DNA of 64,000 nucleotides from Nocardia speluncae NBRC 108251 (GTDB lineage Bacteria; Actinomycetota; Actinomycetes; Mycobacteriales; Mycobacteriaceae). Shown one piece after another: positions 1 to 8,950 of this stretch (the stretch's first letter is position 1; the number at the start of each line of letters is the position of its first letter). The stretch is taken from NCBI RefSeq assembly GCF_001613245.1, contig NZ_BDBZ01000049.1, positions 1 to 64,000 on the forward strand, given 5' to 3'. The notes under the pieces are model-generated. The model did no database searches, was not told the DNA's origin, and worked only from the letters and a program-made list of their open reading frames with translations. Made by a program: the position numbers and the translations under genes.

Positions 1-2262
1 GGTCAGAACGCGCCGCGCCCCGGCGGCGGCCCCGGCGGCCAGCGGCCCGCGGCTGCTCAGGGCGGTCCGCGGCCCGGCGGTCCGCGGCCGAGCCCGGCTT
101 CCATGCCGCCCCGTCCGACTCCCGGCGCCATGCCTCAGCGGTCGGCGCGTCCCGGTCCCGCGGCCGGCGGTCGTCCCGGCCGTCCCGGTGCAGGTGGCGG
201 CGGTCGTCCCGGTGGCGGTGGCGGTGGCGGTTACCGCGGTGGCGGCGGCGCACCCGCCGGCACCGGTGCACCCGCCGGAGGTGGCGGTTTCCGCGGTCGT
301 CCCGGCGGTGGTGGCCGTCCGGGTGGTCCCGGTGGTCGCGGTGGCGCGGCCGGTGCTTTCGGTCGTCCCGGTGGCGCGCCCCGGCGTGGTCGTAAGTCGA
401 AGCGGCAGAAGCGCCAGGAATACGATTCGATGCAGGCTCCGTCGGTCGGCGGCGTGCGGCTGCCTCGCGGTAACGGTGAGGTCATCCGCCTCGCCCGCGG
501 CGCGTCGCTGTCCGATTTCGCGGAGAAGATCGACGCCAATCCGGCCGCTTTGGTCCAGGCACTGTTCAACCTCGGTGAAATGGTCACCGCGACCCAGTCG
601 GTGAACGACGAGACCCTGGAGCTGCTCGGCGGCGAGATGAACTACGTCGTGCACGTGGTCAGCCCCGAGGACGAGGACCGCGAGCTGCTGGAATCCTTCG
701 ATCTCACCTACGGCGAGGACGAAGGCGGCGAGGAGGACCTCGAACAGCGGCCGCCGGTGGTCACCGTTATGGGCCACGTCGATCACGGTAAGACCCGACT
801 GCTGGATACCATCCGTAAGGCCAACGTTCGTGAGGGCGAGGCCGGCGGTATCACCCAGCACATCGGCGCCTACCAGGTGATGACTCACCTCGGCGAGGAC
901 GACCGGCTCATCACCTTCATCGATACCCCGGGTCACGAGGCGTTCACCGCCATGCGTGCCCGCGGTGCGAAGGCCACCGATATCGCGATCCTGGTGGTCG
1001 CCGCAGACGACGGTGTGATGCCGCAGACGGTGGAAGCGATCAACCACGCGCAGGCGGCGGATGTGCCGATCGTGGTGGCGGTCAACAAGATCGACAAGGA
1101 AGGCGCGAACCCGGAGAAGATCCGGCAGCAGCTGACCGAGTACAACCTGGTGGCCGAGGAATACGGCGGCGAGACCATGTTCGTCGATATCTCCGCGCGG
1201 GAGAACATCAATATCGACGCACTGCTCGAAGCCGTGCTGCTCACCGCGGACGCCGCCCTCGACCTGCGGGCCAATCCGGAGCAGGACGCCCAGGGTGTCG
1301 CCATCGAAGCGCATCTGGACCGCGGTCGCGGGCCGGTCGCCACGGTGCTCATCCAGCGCGGCACGCTGCGGGTCGGCGATTCGATCGTGGCGGGCGACGC
1401 CTACGGTCGCGTCCGGCGCATGGTCGACGAACACGGCGCCGATGTCGAGGCGGCACTGCCGTCGCGTCCGGTCCAGGTCGTCGGCTTCACTTCGGTGCCC
1501 GGCGCGGGTGACAACCTGCTCGTCGTCGATGAGGACCGGATCGCCCGGCAGATCGCCGACCGGCGCAATGCGCGTAAGCGCAACGCACTGGCCGCGCGCA
1601 GCCGTAAGCGGATCAGCCTCGAAGATCTGGATGCCGCGCTGAAGGAAACCAGCGAGCTCAACCTGATCCTCAAGGGCGACAACTCCGGTACCGTCGAAGC
1701 GCTGGAAGAGGCGCTGCTCGGGATCGAGATCGACGACGAGGTGCGCCTGCGGGTCATCGACCGCGGTGTCGGTGGTGTCACCGAAACCAACGTCAACCTG
1801 GCGTCGGCGTCGAACGCGATCATCATCGGGTTCAATGTCCGGGCCGAGGGCAAGGCCACCGAACTGGCCAACCGCGAAGGCGTGGACATCCGGTACTACT
1901 CGGTGATCTACCAGGCCATCGACGAGATCGAGAGCGCGCTCAAGGGCATGCTCAAGCCGATCTACGAAGAGGTCGAACTGGGCCGGGCGGAGATCCGGGC
2001 GATCTTCCGGTCGTCCAAGATCGGTCTCATCGCCGGTTGCATGGTCACCTCGGGCGTCGTCAAGCGCAACGCCAAGGCACGTCTGCTCCGCGACAACATG
2101 GTGGTCGCCGAATCCACGACGATCAGCTCTTTGCGCCGCGAGAAGGACGACGCCATGGAGGTCCGCGAAGGCTTCGAATGCGGTATGACGCTGACGTACT
2201 CCGATATCAAGGAGGGCGACGTCATCGAGGCCTACGAGTTGCGCGAGAAGCCGCGCGACTGA
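1..2262 (+). CDS. infB: translation initiation factor IF-2 (5' end outside window)
   Basis: IF-2 is the GTPase that brings initiator tRNA to the 30S subunit and promotes subunit joining. The reading frame is open from base 1, so the start lies upstream. The visible N-terminal part, up to about base 410, is very rich in Gly, Pro and Arg, as in actinobacterial IF-2, and is followed by a basic stretch and an IF2_N-like domain. The GTPase domain begins near base 760 with VTVMGHVDHGKT (G1), then DTPGHEAFT (G3) and NKID (G4), followed by the beta-barrel and C-terminal tRNA-binding domains. It heads the conserved infB, DUF503, rbfA, nrnA run. Identification is secure; only the length of the missing N terminus is unknown. 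Confidence 0.98.
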   Translation, partial: GQNAPRPGGGPGGQRPAAAQGGPRPGGPRPSPASMPPRPTPGAMPQRSARPGPAAGGRPGRPGAGGGGRPGGGGGGGYRGGGGAPAGTGAPAGGGGFRGRPGGGGRPGGPGGRGGAAGAFGRPGGAPRRGRKSKRQKRQEYDSMQAPSVGGVRLPRGNGEVIRLARGASLSDFAEKIDANPAALVQALFNLGEMVTATQSVNDETLELLGGEMNYVVHVVSPEDEDRELLESFDLTYGEDEGGEEDLEQRPPVVTVMGHVDHGKTRLLDTIRKANVREGEAGGITQHIGAYQVMTHLGEDDRLITFIDTPGHEAFTAMRARGAKATDIAILVVAADDGVMPQTVEAINHAQAADVPIVVAVNKIDKEGANPEKIRQQLTEYNLVAEEYGGETMFVDISARENINIDALLEAVLLTADAALDLRANPEQDAQGVAIEAHLDRGRGPVATVLIQRGTLRVGDSIVAGDAYGRVRRMVDEHGADVEAALPSRPVQVVGFTSVPGAGDNLLVVDEDRIARQIADRRNARKRNALAARSRKRISLEDLDAALKETSELNLILKGDNSGTVEALEEALLGIEIDDEVRLRVIDRGVGGVTETNVNLASASNAIIIGFNVRAEGKATELANREGVDIRYYSVIYQAIDEIESALKGMLKPIYEEVELGRAEIRAIFRSSKIGLIAGCMVTSGVVKRNAKARLLRDNMVVAESTTISSLRREKDDAMEVREGFECGMTLTYSDIKEGDVIEAYELREKPRD

Positions 2263-2384
2263 CTGTGATACGGGTCCGGATGGTCGTCCGGGCCCGGTCA
2301 TCGATATCGGCACGACAGAGCCCCGGGACTCGCCGCGCACCGGCGGGCCCCGGTGCCGCGTCGTAGCCATAACTGGGAGGTTGC

Positions 2385-2675
2385 GTGTACCTCGGTGCAC
2401 TCGAATTCGACATCCTGCTGGGTGATGTGCACTCTCTGAAGGAGAAGCGTTCGGTAGTGCGGCCGATCCTGGCCGAACTCCAGCGTTTCGGGGTCAGCAC
2501 CGCAGAGGCCGGGGAGCACGACCGCTACCGGCGGACATTGCTCGCCGTGGCGATGGTGTCACCCGGGATGGACCATTTGACGGCCGTGCTCGACAAATGC
2601 GAACGCCATGTCGCGGCCCGTCCGGAGATAGAGTTGCTGGCAGTACGCCGCCGCGTCTTCGGACCCGAGGACTGA
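2385..2675 (+). CDS. DUF503 (YlxP-like) protein
   Basis: Ninety-six residues, typical of the DUF503 family, which sits between infB and rbfA in many actinobacteria and firmicutes. The sequence opens with YLGALEFDILLGDVHSLKEK, which matches the family pattern. The GTG at 2385 is chosen because GGGAGG ends four bases upstream and the family begins at this point. The precise function is not established; the fixed position between initiation factor 2 and a 30S maturation factor suggests a role in ribosome assembly or translation (inference). Confidence 0.88.
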   Translation: MYLGALEFDILLGDVHSLKEKRSVVRPILAELQRFGVSTAEAGEHDRYRRTLLAVAMVSPGMDHLTAVLDKCERHVAARPEIELLAVRRRVFGPED

Positions 2676-2692
2676 AAGGGAAAGGAGCGGCC

Positions 2693-3133
2693 ATGGTGGA
2701 TCAAGCCAGGGCACGCCGGCTCGCCAAACGGATCTCCGCGATCGTGGCCACCGCGATCGAATACGAGATCAAGGATCCGCGGCTGCGTTTCATCACTGTC
2801 ACCGATGCCAAGGTCACCGGCGATCTGCGTGAGGCGACCATCTACTACACCGTCATGGGTGAAACCGTCGACGCCGAACCCGACTACACCGCAGCCGCGG
2901 CCGGGCTGGAGAAGGCCAAGGGGGTGCTGCGGTCGAAAGTGGGCGCAGGAACCGGGGTGAAGTTCACCCCGACCTTGACGTTCGTTCTCGACACGGTGCC
3001 CGATGCGGCCAAGCAGATGGAGGATCTGCTGGCCCGGGCGCGGGCCAGCGACGACGCGGTCGCCCGGGTGGCGGCCGAGGCGAAGCCCGCCGGTGACGCC
3101 GATCCGTACAAAACACCACGCGACGACGACTGA
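2693..3133 (+). CDS. rbfA: 30S ribosome-binding factor RbfA
   Basis: RbfA is a small KH-like protein needed for late maturation of 16S rRNA in the 30S subunit. The protein is 146 residues. It starts MVDQARARRLAKRI and carries the family core EYEIKDPRLRFITVTDAKVT, with a conserved hydrophobic segment near residues 85-105. The ATG at 2693 is preferred over upstream alternatives because AAAGGAG precedes it at good spacing and because it matches the family N terminus. The last 25 or so residues are acidic and probably disordered. It lies 17 bases after the DUF503 gene, in the same operon. Confidence 0.96.
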   Translation: MVDQARARRLAKRISAIVATAIEYEIKDPRLRFITVTDAKVTGDLREATIYYTVMGETVDAEPDYTAAAAGLEKAKGVLRSKVGAGTGVKFTPTLTFVLDTVPDAAKQMEDLLARARASDDAVARVAAEAKPAGDADPYKTPRDDD

Positions 3134-3145
3134 GCTGCGGCCGCT

Positions 3146-4153
3146 ATGACCACAACCGGTGCCGCGGTGGATTACGCGGCGGCCGTTCGGGTTCTCGATA
3201 CCGCACGTTCGGTCACCGTCGTCTGCCATATCCAGCCCGATGCCGACACCCTCGGTAGCGGGCTGGCTCTGGCCCAGGTCCTGGACCGGCGGGGGGTACC
3301 GGTGCGGGTGTCGTTCGCCGAACCCGCCGAACTGCCGTACGCGTTGCGCACGCTGCCGGGGGGGCGGCTTCTGGTTCCGCCGGCCGAGGTACCGGCCCAG
3401 GTGGATGTGCTGGTGACCGTCGACTGCGGTGCCGTGGGGCGGTTGGGTGCGCTGGCCGATCGGCTGCCGGGCGCCCGGACCACGCTGGTGATCGATCATC
3501 ACCGGTCGAATACCCGATTCGGAGCGGTCAACCTGATCGACCCCGACGCGGTATCCACCGCCAGCGTGCTCACCGCGTTACTGGATCGGTGGCAGGAACC
3601 GATCGACGCCGATATCGCCCACTGCCTGTTCGCGGGGCTGGCCACCGACAGCGGATCGTTCCGCTGGGTGACACCCGGCACCCACACTTTGGCCGAACGG
3701 TTGCTGGCCACTGGGATCGACGGTGGCGCGATCACCAGAACCCTGATGGACACCCATCCGTTCGCGTGGTTGCAGATGCTGTCGACTGTGCTCGCCTCCG
3801 CTCGGCTCGAGCCCGCGGCCCACGGTGGGATCGGTTTGGTCGCCGCGTTCGTGCAGGCCACGGATCTCGCAGCAGTCCGCCAGGAGGAGGCCGAAAGCGT
3901 CGTCGATATCGTGCGCGCGACTGCCGAGGCCGGTATCGCCGCGGTATTCAAGGAAGCCCGGCCTGTGGACGAGCGGCGGCGGTGGACAGTATCGCTGCGT
4001 TCGAAGGACAGCGGTCCCGGAACCGATGACGGCGCCGACGTCGCGGCGATCGCCACCGAACTCGGCGGTGGCGGGCACCGCTACGCGGCCGGATACACGA
4101 CCTACGGGCAACCGGAGGAGATCCTCGCCCAGCTGCGGACCGTCCTTTCCTGA
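3146..4153 (+). CDS. nrnA: DHH/DHHA1 phosphoesterase (nanoRNase / pAp phosphatase)
   Basis: NrnA-type enzymes degrade short oligoribonucleotides and dephosphorylate pAp, using Mn ions. The 335-residue protein has the DHH-family motifs in order: QPDADTLGSG near residue 31, VTVDCGAVG, then VIDHHRSN, and the C-terminal DHHA1 glycine motif ELGGGGHRYAAGY near residue 310. Length and motif order fit the bacterial NrnA/Rv2837c family. It starts 12 bases after rbfA, so the infB to nrnA genes look like one transcription unit for translation and RNA turnover. Confidence 0.93.
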   Translation: MTTTGAAVDYAAAVRVLDTARSVTVVCHIQPDADTLGSGLALAQVLDRRGVPVRVSFAEPAELPYALRTLPGGRLLVPPAEVPAQVDVLVTVDCGAVGRLGALADRLPGARTTLVIDHHRSNTRFGAVNLIDPDAVSTASVLTALLDRWQEPIDADIAHCLFAGLATDSGSFRWVTPGTHTLAERLLATGIDGGAITRTLMDTHPFAWLQMLSTVLASARLEPAAHGGIGLVAAFVQATDLAAVRQEEAESVVDIVRATAEAGIAAVFKEARPVDERRRWTVSLRSKDSGPGTDDGADVAAIATELGGGGHRYAAGYTTYGQPEEILAQLRTVLS

Positions 4154-4488
4154 GGGGTTCGGCCGGCCCCGAGGATGCTTCGCCGCCCGGCAGCCCTTCC
4201 GAGCCCGGAGTGGTACACGCGGGCAGCGGTACAACGGCGGATCTATGAAACAGTGCAGTGGCCTCACGTAACGGAGCGGTGCCGATCATCGTGGGAGCAG
4301 GGGCGGCGGATGACTCGAGGCCCCTGCCCGGCCGGTCGAAGGAAACAGGGGCCTGAGGACTTGCCGGTGGCGGTGTGGTTCGGCAACAGGCGAAGCGGTC
4401 AGCGGGATGTGTGTCGGAGAGTTCCACTAGCGTGCACGACGGTTGTTCGCGCGCGGCCGGGCCGCGGGTATCCCGCGAGGTAGTGAGC
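4154..4488. other. intergenic region with one inverted repeat
   Basis: No gene is supported in these 335 bases. A 9-bp perfect inverted repeat (AGGCCCCTG at 4318-4326 and CAGGGGCCT at 4346-4354, 19-base loop) lies 165 bases after nrnA. It has no T-tract and is probably not a classical terminator. The promoter of the MATE gene should be in the last 100 bases, but I cannot point to clear boxes. Confidence 0.4.
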
Positions 4489-5850
4489 ATGACAGGGAGT
4501 GAGATGCAGACGGAGGTGACCGCTTCGTCCGCGGAGGTATCCGCCGGGCCCCGGCGGATACTGGGGTTGGCGTTGCCGACGCTCGGGGTTCTGGTCGCCG
4601 AACCGATCTATCTGCTGTTCGATCTCGCGGTGGTGGGCCGGCTCGGCGCGCTGGCGCTGGCCGGGCTTGCGGTCGGCGGCCTGGTTCTCACTCAGGTGAG
4701 CTCCCAGCTGACCTTCCTCGCCTACGGTACGACCGCGCGTTCAGCGCGCCGGCACGGTGCCGGTGACGAACCCGGTGCGGTCGCGGAGGGGGTGCAGGCC
4801 AGCTGGCTGGCGGGCGGGATCGGAGTGCTGATCCTGCTGGTGGTCCAGATTGCGGCGGTACCCGTTGCGGAGGTGATCGCCGGCGATACCGAGATCGCGG
4901 CGGAGGCGCTGGCCTGGATGCGGATCGCGTTGTTCGGGGTGCCGCTCATCCTGCTGTCCATGGCCGGGAACGGATGGATGCGCGGGGTCCAGCAGACCCG
5001 CCGGCCGCTCACCTACGTGGTGGCGGGGCTCGCGCTGTCCGCGGCGCTGTGCCCCCTGCTGGTGCACGGCCTCGCCGGGCTGCCGCGGCTGGGCCTGCCC
5101 GGTTCGGCAGTGGCCAACGTGATCGGTCAGCTGGTCACGGCGGTGCTGTTCGTCAGCGCACTCGTCCGGGCGCGGGTGCCGCTGGCGCCACGGTTGTCGG
5201 TGATGAAGGCCCAGCTGGTTATGGGACGTGATCTCATCGCACGCAGCCTGGCGTTCCAGGCGTGTTTCGTTTCCGCCGCGGCGGTGGCGTCGCGATTCGG
5301 GGCGCCCTCGGTAGCGGCGCATCAGCTGGTGCTGCAGCTGTGGAATTTCCTCGCGCTCACTCTCGATTCACTGGCCATCGCGGCGCAGACTCTTATCGGT
5401 TCGGCGCTCGGGGCGCGCAACGCGGTGGGTGCGCGGTCGGTGGCGCGCCGGGTGACCGCATGGTCGACGGTGTTCGCGCTGGGCTTGGCCGCGGTGTTCG
5501 CCGCGGGCGCGGCCTGGATCCCGCCGCTGTTCACCGCCGATGCCGCGGTCTTGGACCGGACGAGCGTGGTCTGGTGGTTCTTCGTGGTGATGATCCCGGT
5601 GGCCGGTGTGGTGTTCGCACTGGACGGGGTACTGCTCGGCGCCGGCGATGCGGCCTACCTGCGGACTACCACGCTGGGCGCGGCCCTGCTCGGGTTCTTG
5701 CCGGCGATCTGGCTCTCGCTGGCATTCGACTGGGGTATCGGCGGAATCTGGTGCGGACTGATCGCGTTCATGTTGTTGAGGCTGGTCGCGGTGAGTACGC
5801 GGTGGTTGTCGGGCCGCTGGGTCCGGGTCGGGGCCGAAATCCCGGCATGA
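4489..5850 (+). CDS. dinF: MATE-family efflux transporter (DinF-like)
   Basis: A polytopic inner-membrane protein of about 453 residues with roughly 12 hydrophobic segments, arranged as the two pseudo-symmetric halves of MATE antiporters. Such proteins export cationic drugs or metabolites in exchange for protons or sodium. Family features include LALPTLGVLVAEPIYLLFD at the start and QTLIGSALGARN in the second half. The ATG at 4489 has GCGAGG eight bases upstream; a second ATG at 4504, behind GGGAG, is possible. The position after nrnA matches Rv2836c (dinF) of M. tuberculosis. The substrate cannot be read from sequence. Confidence 0.88.
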   Translation: MTGSEMQTEVTASSAEVSAGPRRILGLALPTLGVLVAEPIYLLFDLAVVGRLGALALAGLAVGGLVLTQVSSQLTFLAYGTTARSARRHGAGDEPGAVAEGVQASWLAGGIGVLILLVVQIAAVPVAEVIAGDTEIAAEALAWMRIALFGVPLILLSMAGNGWMRGVQQTRRPLTYVVAGLALSAALCPLLVHGLAGLPRLGLPGSAVANVIGQLVTAVLFVSALVRARVPLAPRLSVMKAQLVMGRDLIARSLAFQACFVSAAAVASRFGAPSVAAHQLVLQLWNFLALTLDSLAIAAQTLIGSALGARNAVGARSVARRVTAWSTVFALGLAAVFAAGAAWIPPLFTADAAVLDRTSVVWWFFVVMIPVAGVVFALDGVLLGAGDAAYLRTTTLGAALLGFLPAIWLSLAFDWGIGGIWCGLIAFMLLRLVAVSTRWLSGRWVRVGAEIPA

Positions 5851-5982
5851 GCGAGTCGGGCCCGGAGGCGGTAGCGGAGCGTTACCGCGCACCGACCTCG
5901 TCCATGCCCAGGAGCACAGTGTGATCGCCGCCCCGCGATCGGTAGGTGCACCGGCCTCCGCCGGTGGTATGCGAAGGTAGGT

Positions 5983-6945
5983 GTGGTGATACCCAAGTTG
6001 ATGGCGGTGAGCGATATCCATGTCGGTCACCAGGGCAACAAACCGGTCGTCGAGGAGATCCGCCCCGATTCGCCCGAAGATTGGCTGATCGTCGCCGGTG
6101 ACGTCGCCGAACGCAGCGACGATATCCGCTGGGCCCTGAAATTGCTGCGCGAACGCTTCGCGAAGGTGATCTGGGTACCGGGTAACCACGAACTGTGGAC
6201 GACCGCCAAAGATCCGGTGCAGATGCACGGAGCCGCCCGCTACGACTATCTGGTCGCCATGTGCCGGGATCTGGATGTGCTCACTCCCGAGGATCCGTTC
6301 CCGGTGTGGACCGGTGCCGGTGCCGAGGCATACGGCGGCGCGGTGACGCTGGCTCCGCTGTTCCTGCTCTACGACTACAGCTTCCGGCCCGAAGGCGCGC
6401 GCACCAAGGCCGAGGGGCTGGCCATCGCCCGGGAACGCAATGTGGTGGCCACCGACGAATTCCTGCTCACCCCGGACCCGTATCTCACCCGAGACGCCTG
6501 GTGCGACGCCAGGGTCCGCGCAACCCGCCGGAAACTGGACATCCTGCCCGACGCCACACCGCTGGTGCTGATCAACCATTTCCCGCTGGTCCGCGAACCC
6601 ACCGATATGCTCTGGTATCCCGAATTCGCCCTATGGTGCGGAACCGAGCAGACCGCAGACTGGCATACCCACTACAACGTCGTCTGCGCCGTCTACGGCC
6701 ACCTGCACATTCCGCGGACCACCTACTACGACGGTGTCCGGTTCGAAGAGGTCTCGCTCGGCTATCCACGGGAATGGCAGAAGCGCGGGAAACCCGAGAA
6801 ACTGCTCCGCCAGATCCTGCCCGACCCCCAGTACGGGCCCGGCGACCTGAACGAATGGGGCGGGCACTTCGAGGTGACACCGGAGATGGCCGCCGCGGCC
6901 GCCGAGATGCGGGACAAGGCCCAGCGCCGCCGCGGGCTCGCCTGA
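5983..6945 (+). CDS. pptH: metallophosphoesterase, PptH-type phosphopantetheine hydrolase
   Basis: A calcineurin-like phosphoesterase of 320 residues with the complete metal-ligand set: VSDIHVGH (D11, H13), VAGDVAE, VPGNHELW, LINHFPL and YGHLHI. The M. tuberculosis orthologue next to pptT, Rv2795c, removes 4'-phosphopantetheine from carrier proteins and so opposes PptT; the same assignment here rests on sequence type plus the identical neighbourhood. The GTG at 5983 follows GAAGG. In contrast to a simple operon, pptT downstream seems to have its own leaderless promoter. The substrate is inferred from the orthologue, not shown by the sequence. Confidence 0.85.
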   Translation: MVIPKLMAVSDIHVGHQGNKPVVEEIRPDSPEDWLIVAGDVAERSDDIRWALKLLRERFAKVIWVPGNHELWTTAKDPVQMHGAARYDYLVAMCRDLDVLTPEDPFPVWTGAGAEAYGGAVTLAPLFLLYDYSFRPEGARTKAEGLAIARERNVVATDEFLLTPDPYLTRDAWCDARVRATRRKLDILPDATPLVLINHFPLVREPTDMLWYPEFALWCGTEQTADWHTHYNVVCAVYGHLHIPRTTYYDGVRFEEVSLGYPREWQKRGKPEKLLRQILPDPQYGPGDLNEWGGHFEVTPEMAAAAAEMRDKAQRRRGLA

Positions 6946-6967
6946 ACCGGCGGCCGGTGACACCCAG

Positions 6968-6981
6968 TAGGCTCACCGACG
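6968..6981 (+). promoter_or_regulatory. leaderless promoter of pptT
   Basis: A TAGGCT -10 box at 6968-6973 ends eight bases before the ATG of pptT, and no Shine-Dalgarno sequence is visible. This geometry predicts transcription starting at or next to the start codon. Confidence 0.5.
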
Positions 6982-7650
6982 ATGATCGAGACAATCCTGC
7001 CCGCCGATATCGCCTCCGCCGAGTTGCTGGACTACCCGGAGGACCTGAAAGCGCACCCCGCCGAGGAACCGCTGATCGCGAAATCGGTGGAGAAGCGGCG
7101 CCGCGACTTCATCGGCGCCCGGCACTGCGCCCGCCAGGCACTCGAGCAGCTGGGGGAGCCGCCGGTGGCGATCGGCAAGGGCGAACGCGGAGCGCCGGTA
7201 TGGCCGCGCGGGATCGTCGGCAGCCTCACTCACTGTGACGGTTTCCGGGGCGCGGCGCTGGCCCACAAGCTGCGGTACCGCTCGATCGGGATCGATGCCG
7301 AACCACACGAAACCCTGCCCGAGGGCGTGCTGGATTCGGTGAGCCTGCCCGCGGAACGGGAGTGGTTGCGGATCACCGACTCCGGGCTGCACCTGGACCG
7401 GCTGCTGTTCTGCGCGAAGGAGGCCACGTACAAGGCGTGGTTTCCCCTCACCACTCGCTGGCTGGGTTTCGAGGACGCGCACATCACCTTCGCGGTCGAG
7501 GAGCAGAGCGCCGGGAGCGGGGCAGGCACGTTCCGGTCGGAACTGCTGGTACCCGGGCAGACCGGTGACGGCGGCGTCCCCCTCACCTCGTTCGCCGGCC
7601 GCTGGCTGATCACCGGTGGATTCATTCTGACCGCGATCGCGCACAGCTGA
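6982..7650 (+). CDS. pptT: 4'-phosphopantetheinyl transferase (Sfp/PptT type)
   Basis: PptT transfers phosphopantetheine from CoA to acyl-, peptidyl- and polyketide-carrier proteins, including those for mycolate and siderophore synthesis in related genera. The 222-residue length is typical of the family. The Mg-binding motif is IGIDAEPH (D105, E107), and the second signature is FCAKEATYKAW (E147, K151). The N-terminal basic motif RRRDFIGARHCAR binds CoA. The stop overlaps the truB start by one base (TGATG), so the two genes are translationally coupled. The upstream neighbour encodes the opposing hydrolase, so both arms of carrier-protein activation are side by side. Confidence 0.95.
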   Translation: MIETILPADIASAELLDYPEDLKAHPAEEPLIAKSVEKRRRDFIGARHCARQALEQLGEPPVAIGKGERGAPVWPRGIVGSLTHCDGFRGAALAHKLRYRSIGIDAEPHETLPEGVLDSVSLPAEREWLRITDSGLHLDRLLFCAKEATYKAWFPLTTRWLGFEDAHITFAVEEQSAGSGAGTFRSELLVPGQTGDGGVPLTSFAGRWLITGGFILTAIAHS

Positions 7651-8549
7651 TGGCCGATATCCTGGGCGGTCTGCTGATCGTCGACAAACCCGCCGGCCCG
7701 ACCAGTCACGATATCGTGGCCCGGGCCCGGAAACTGCTGCACACCAAGAAGGTCGGGCATGCCGGCACGCTCGACCCGATGGCAACCGGGGTGCTGGTAC
7801 TGGGCGTGGAGCGCGCCACGAAACTACTCGGACTGCTCACCCTCACCACCAAGGCCTACACCGCGACGATCCGGCTGGGCTGCGCCACGACCACAGATGA
7901 TGCCGAGGGTGAAGCGCTCACCACCGCGGCGGCCGGGCATATCACCGATGCCGATATCGCCGGTGAGGTCGCCGTGCTCACCGGTGATATCCAGCAGGTT
8001 CCGGCGACGGTGAGCGCCATCAAGGTCGGTGGCGAACGCGCCTACGCCCGGCACCGCGCCGGTGAAGAGGTGACGCTCGCCGCCCGGCCGGTCACGGTCT
8101 CTCGCTTCGACGTACTGGCCCGCCGCGATATCGCCGAGCCCGATGTGGTGGATCTCGATGTGGTCGTCGAATGCTCGTCGGGCACCTATATCCGTGCACT
8201 GGCCCGCGATCTGGGTGCCGCGCTGGGAGTGGGTGGTCACCTGACTGCGCTACGCCGCACCCGGGTCGGCCCGTTCACGCTCGAACATGCCCGTACCCTC
8301 GAGCAGCTGGCCGATGATCCAGTTCCGAGCCTCGATATCGACGCCGCGGTGCGGCTGTCGTTCCCGCACCGCGTGATCGACGCCGATGAGGCCGAGAAAC
8401 TGCGGGACGGCCGCTGGCTCGACCCGGTCGGTAACACCGGTGTTCATGCCGCCCTCACCGAGGACGGACGGGCCATCGCGCTGCTCCAGGAGAAGGGTAA
8501 GCGTGCCGCATCCGTACTGGTAGTGCGCCCGAGAGGTCTGGTCGACTGA
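7650..8549 (+). CDS. truB: tRNA pseudouridine synthase B
   Basis: TruB makes pseudouridine 55 in the T-loop of tRNAs. The 299-residue protein starts with ILGGLLIVDKPAGPTSHDIV and carries the catalytic motif GHAGTLDPMATGVL with Asp42. The RALARDLGAALGVGGHLTALRR segment (residues 182-203) is the family's C-terminal signature, followed by a PUA-like tail. It overlaps pptT by one base, as in mycobacteria. No terminator is obvious after it. Confidence 0.96.
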   Translation: MADILGGLLIVDKPAGPTSHDIVARARKLLHTKKVGHAGTLDPMATGVLVLGVERATKLLGLLTLTTKAYTATIRLGCATTTDDAEGEALTTAAAGHITDADIAGEVAVLTGDIQQVPATVSAIKVGGERAYARHRAGEEVTLAARPVTVSRFDVLARRDIAEPDVVDLDVVVECSSGTYIRALARDLGAALGVGGHLTALRRTRVGPFTLEHARTLEQLADDPVPSLDIDAAVRLSFPHRVIDADEAEKLRDGRWLDPVGNTGVHAALTEDGRAIALLQEKGKRAASVLVVRPRGLVD

Positions 8550-8950
8550 ACAACTCGCCGTCTTCGGTACCGCCCATGGTGCAACGGCTGTTCGCTCGCC
8601 GCGATATGCCGGCACCGAAGCTCTGACACCGGCCGATGAACTCGCACGCCGGGGCGCAGGGCCGCCTGTGCGCGTCGCGGGCAGTATCCGATTGCTCGGC
8701 CTGCCGAACTTTCCCGGCGGATCCGGGCACCCGAGGAGAAGACCCGGGAGTCCTGCCGCGGGAGTGCCGGGTTGCGGCCGCGGCGGTGTTTCACGGCGGC
8801 GGCCTGTCGATGACCTCGGCCGATGTGCCGGTGTCCTCCCGACTCCTCCGATACAGCTCGGGTGCCGCCATCGTGCCATGGGCTCGCCGAGGACTGCTCG
8901 GCAAGGCGCCGGACGCACCTCCTGTGGGCGCACGGTGCGCACATGCAGGT
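8550..8950. other. intergenic region without a supported gene
   Basis: About 400 bases lie between the truB stop and the stop of the convergent GntR gene. Open frames exist in both directions but none has a start with ribosome-binding site, a recognisable domain or a consistent codon pattern. I see no clear terminator. Confidence 0.4.

Noticed and set aside
1..370. GGT/GGC-rich repeats that look like a repeat array
   Set aside because: They are in frame within the Gly/Pro/Arg-rich N-terminal region of IF-2 and are coding.
231..587. Open frames opposite the Gly-rich part of infB
   Set aside because: They are shadows of the GC-rich repeats of IF-2, with no start signal or domain.
8519..8760. 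Possible coding remnant after truB (frame reading EQLAVFGTAHGATAV)
   Set aside because: No start codon, no ribosome-binding site and no family recognised; codon usage is mixed.
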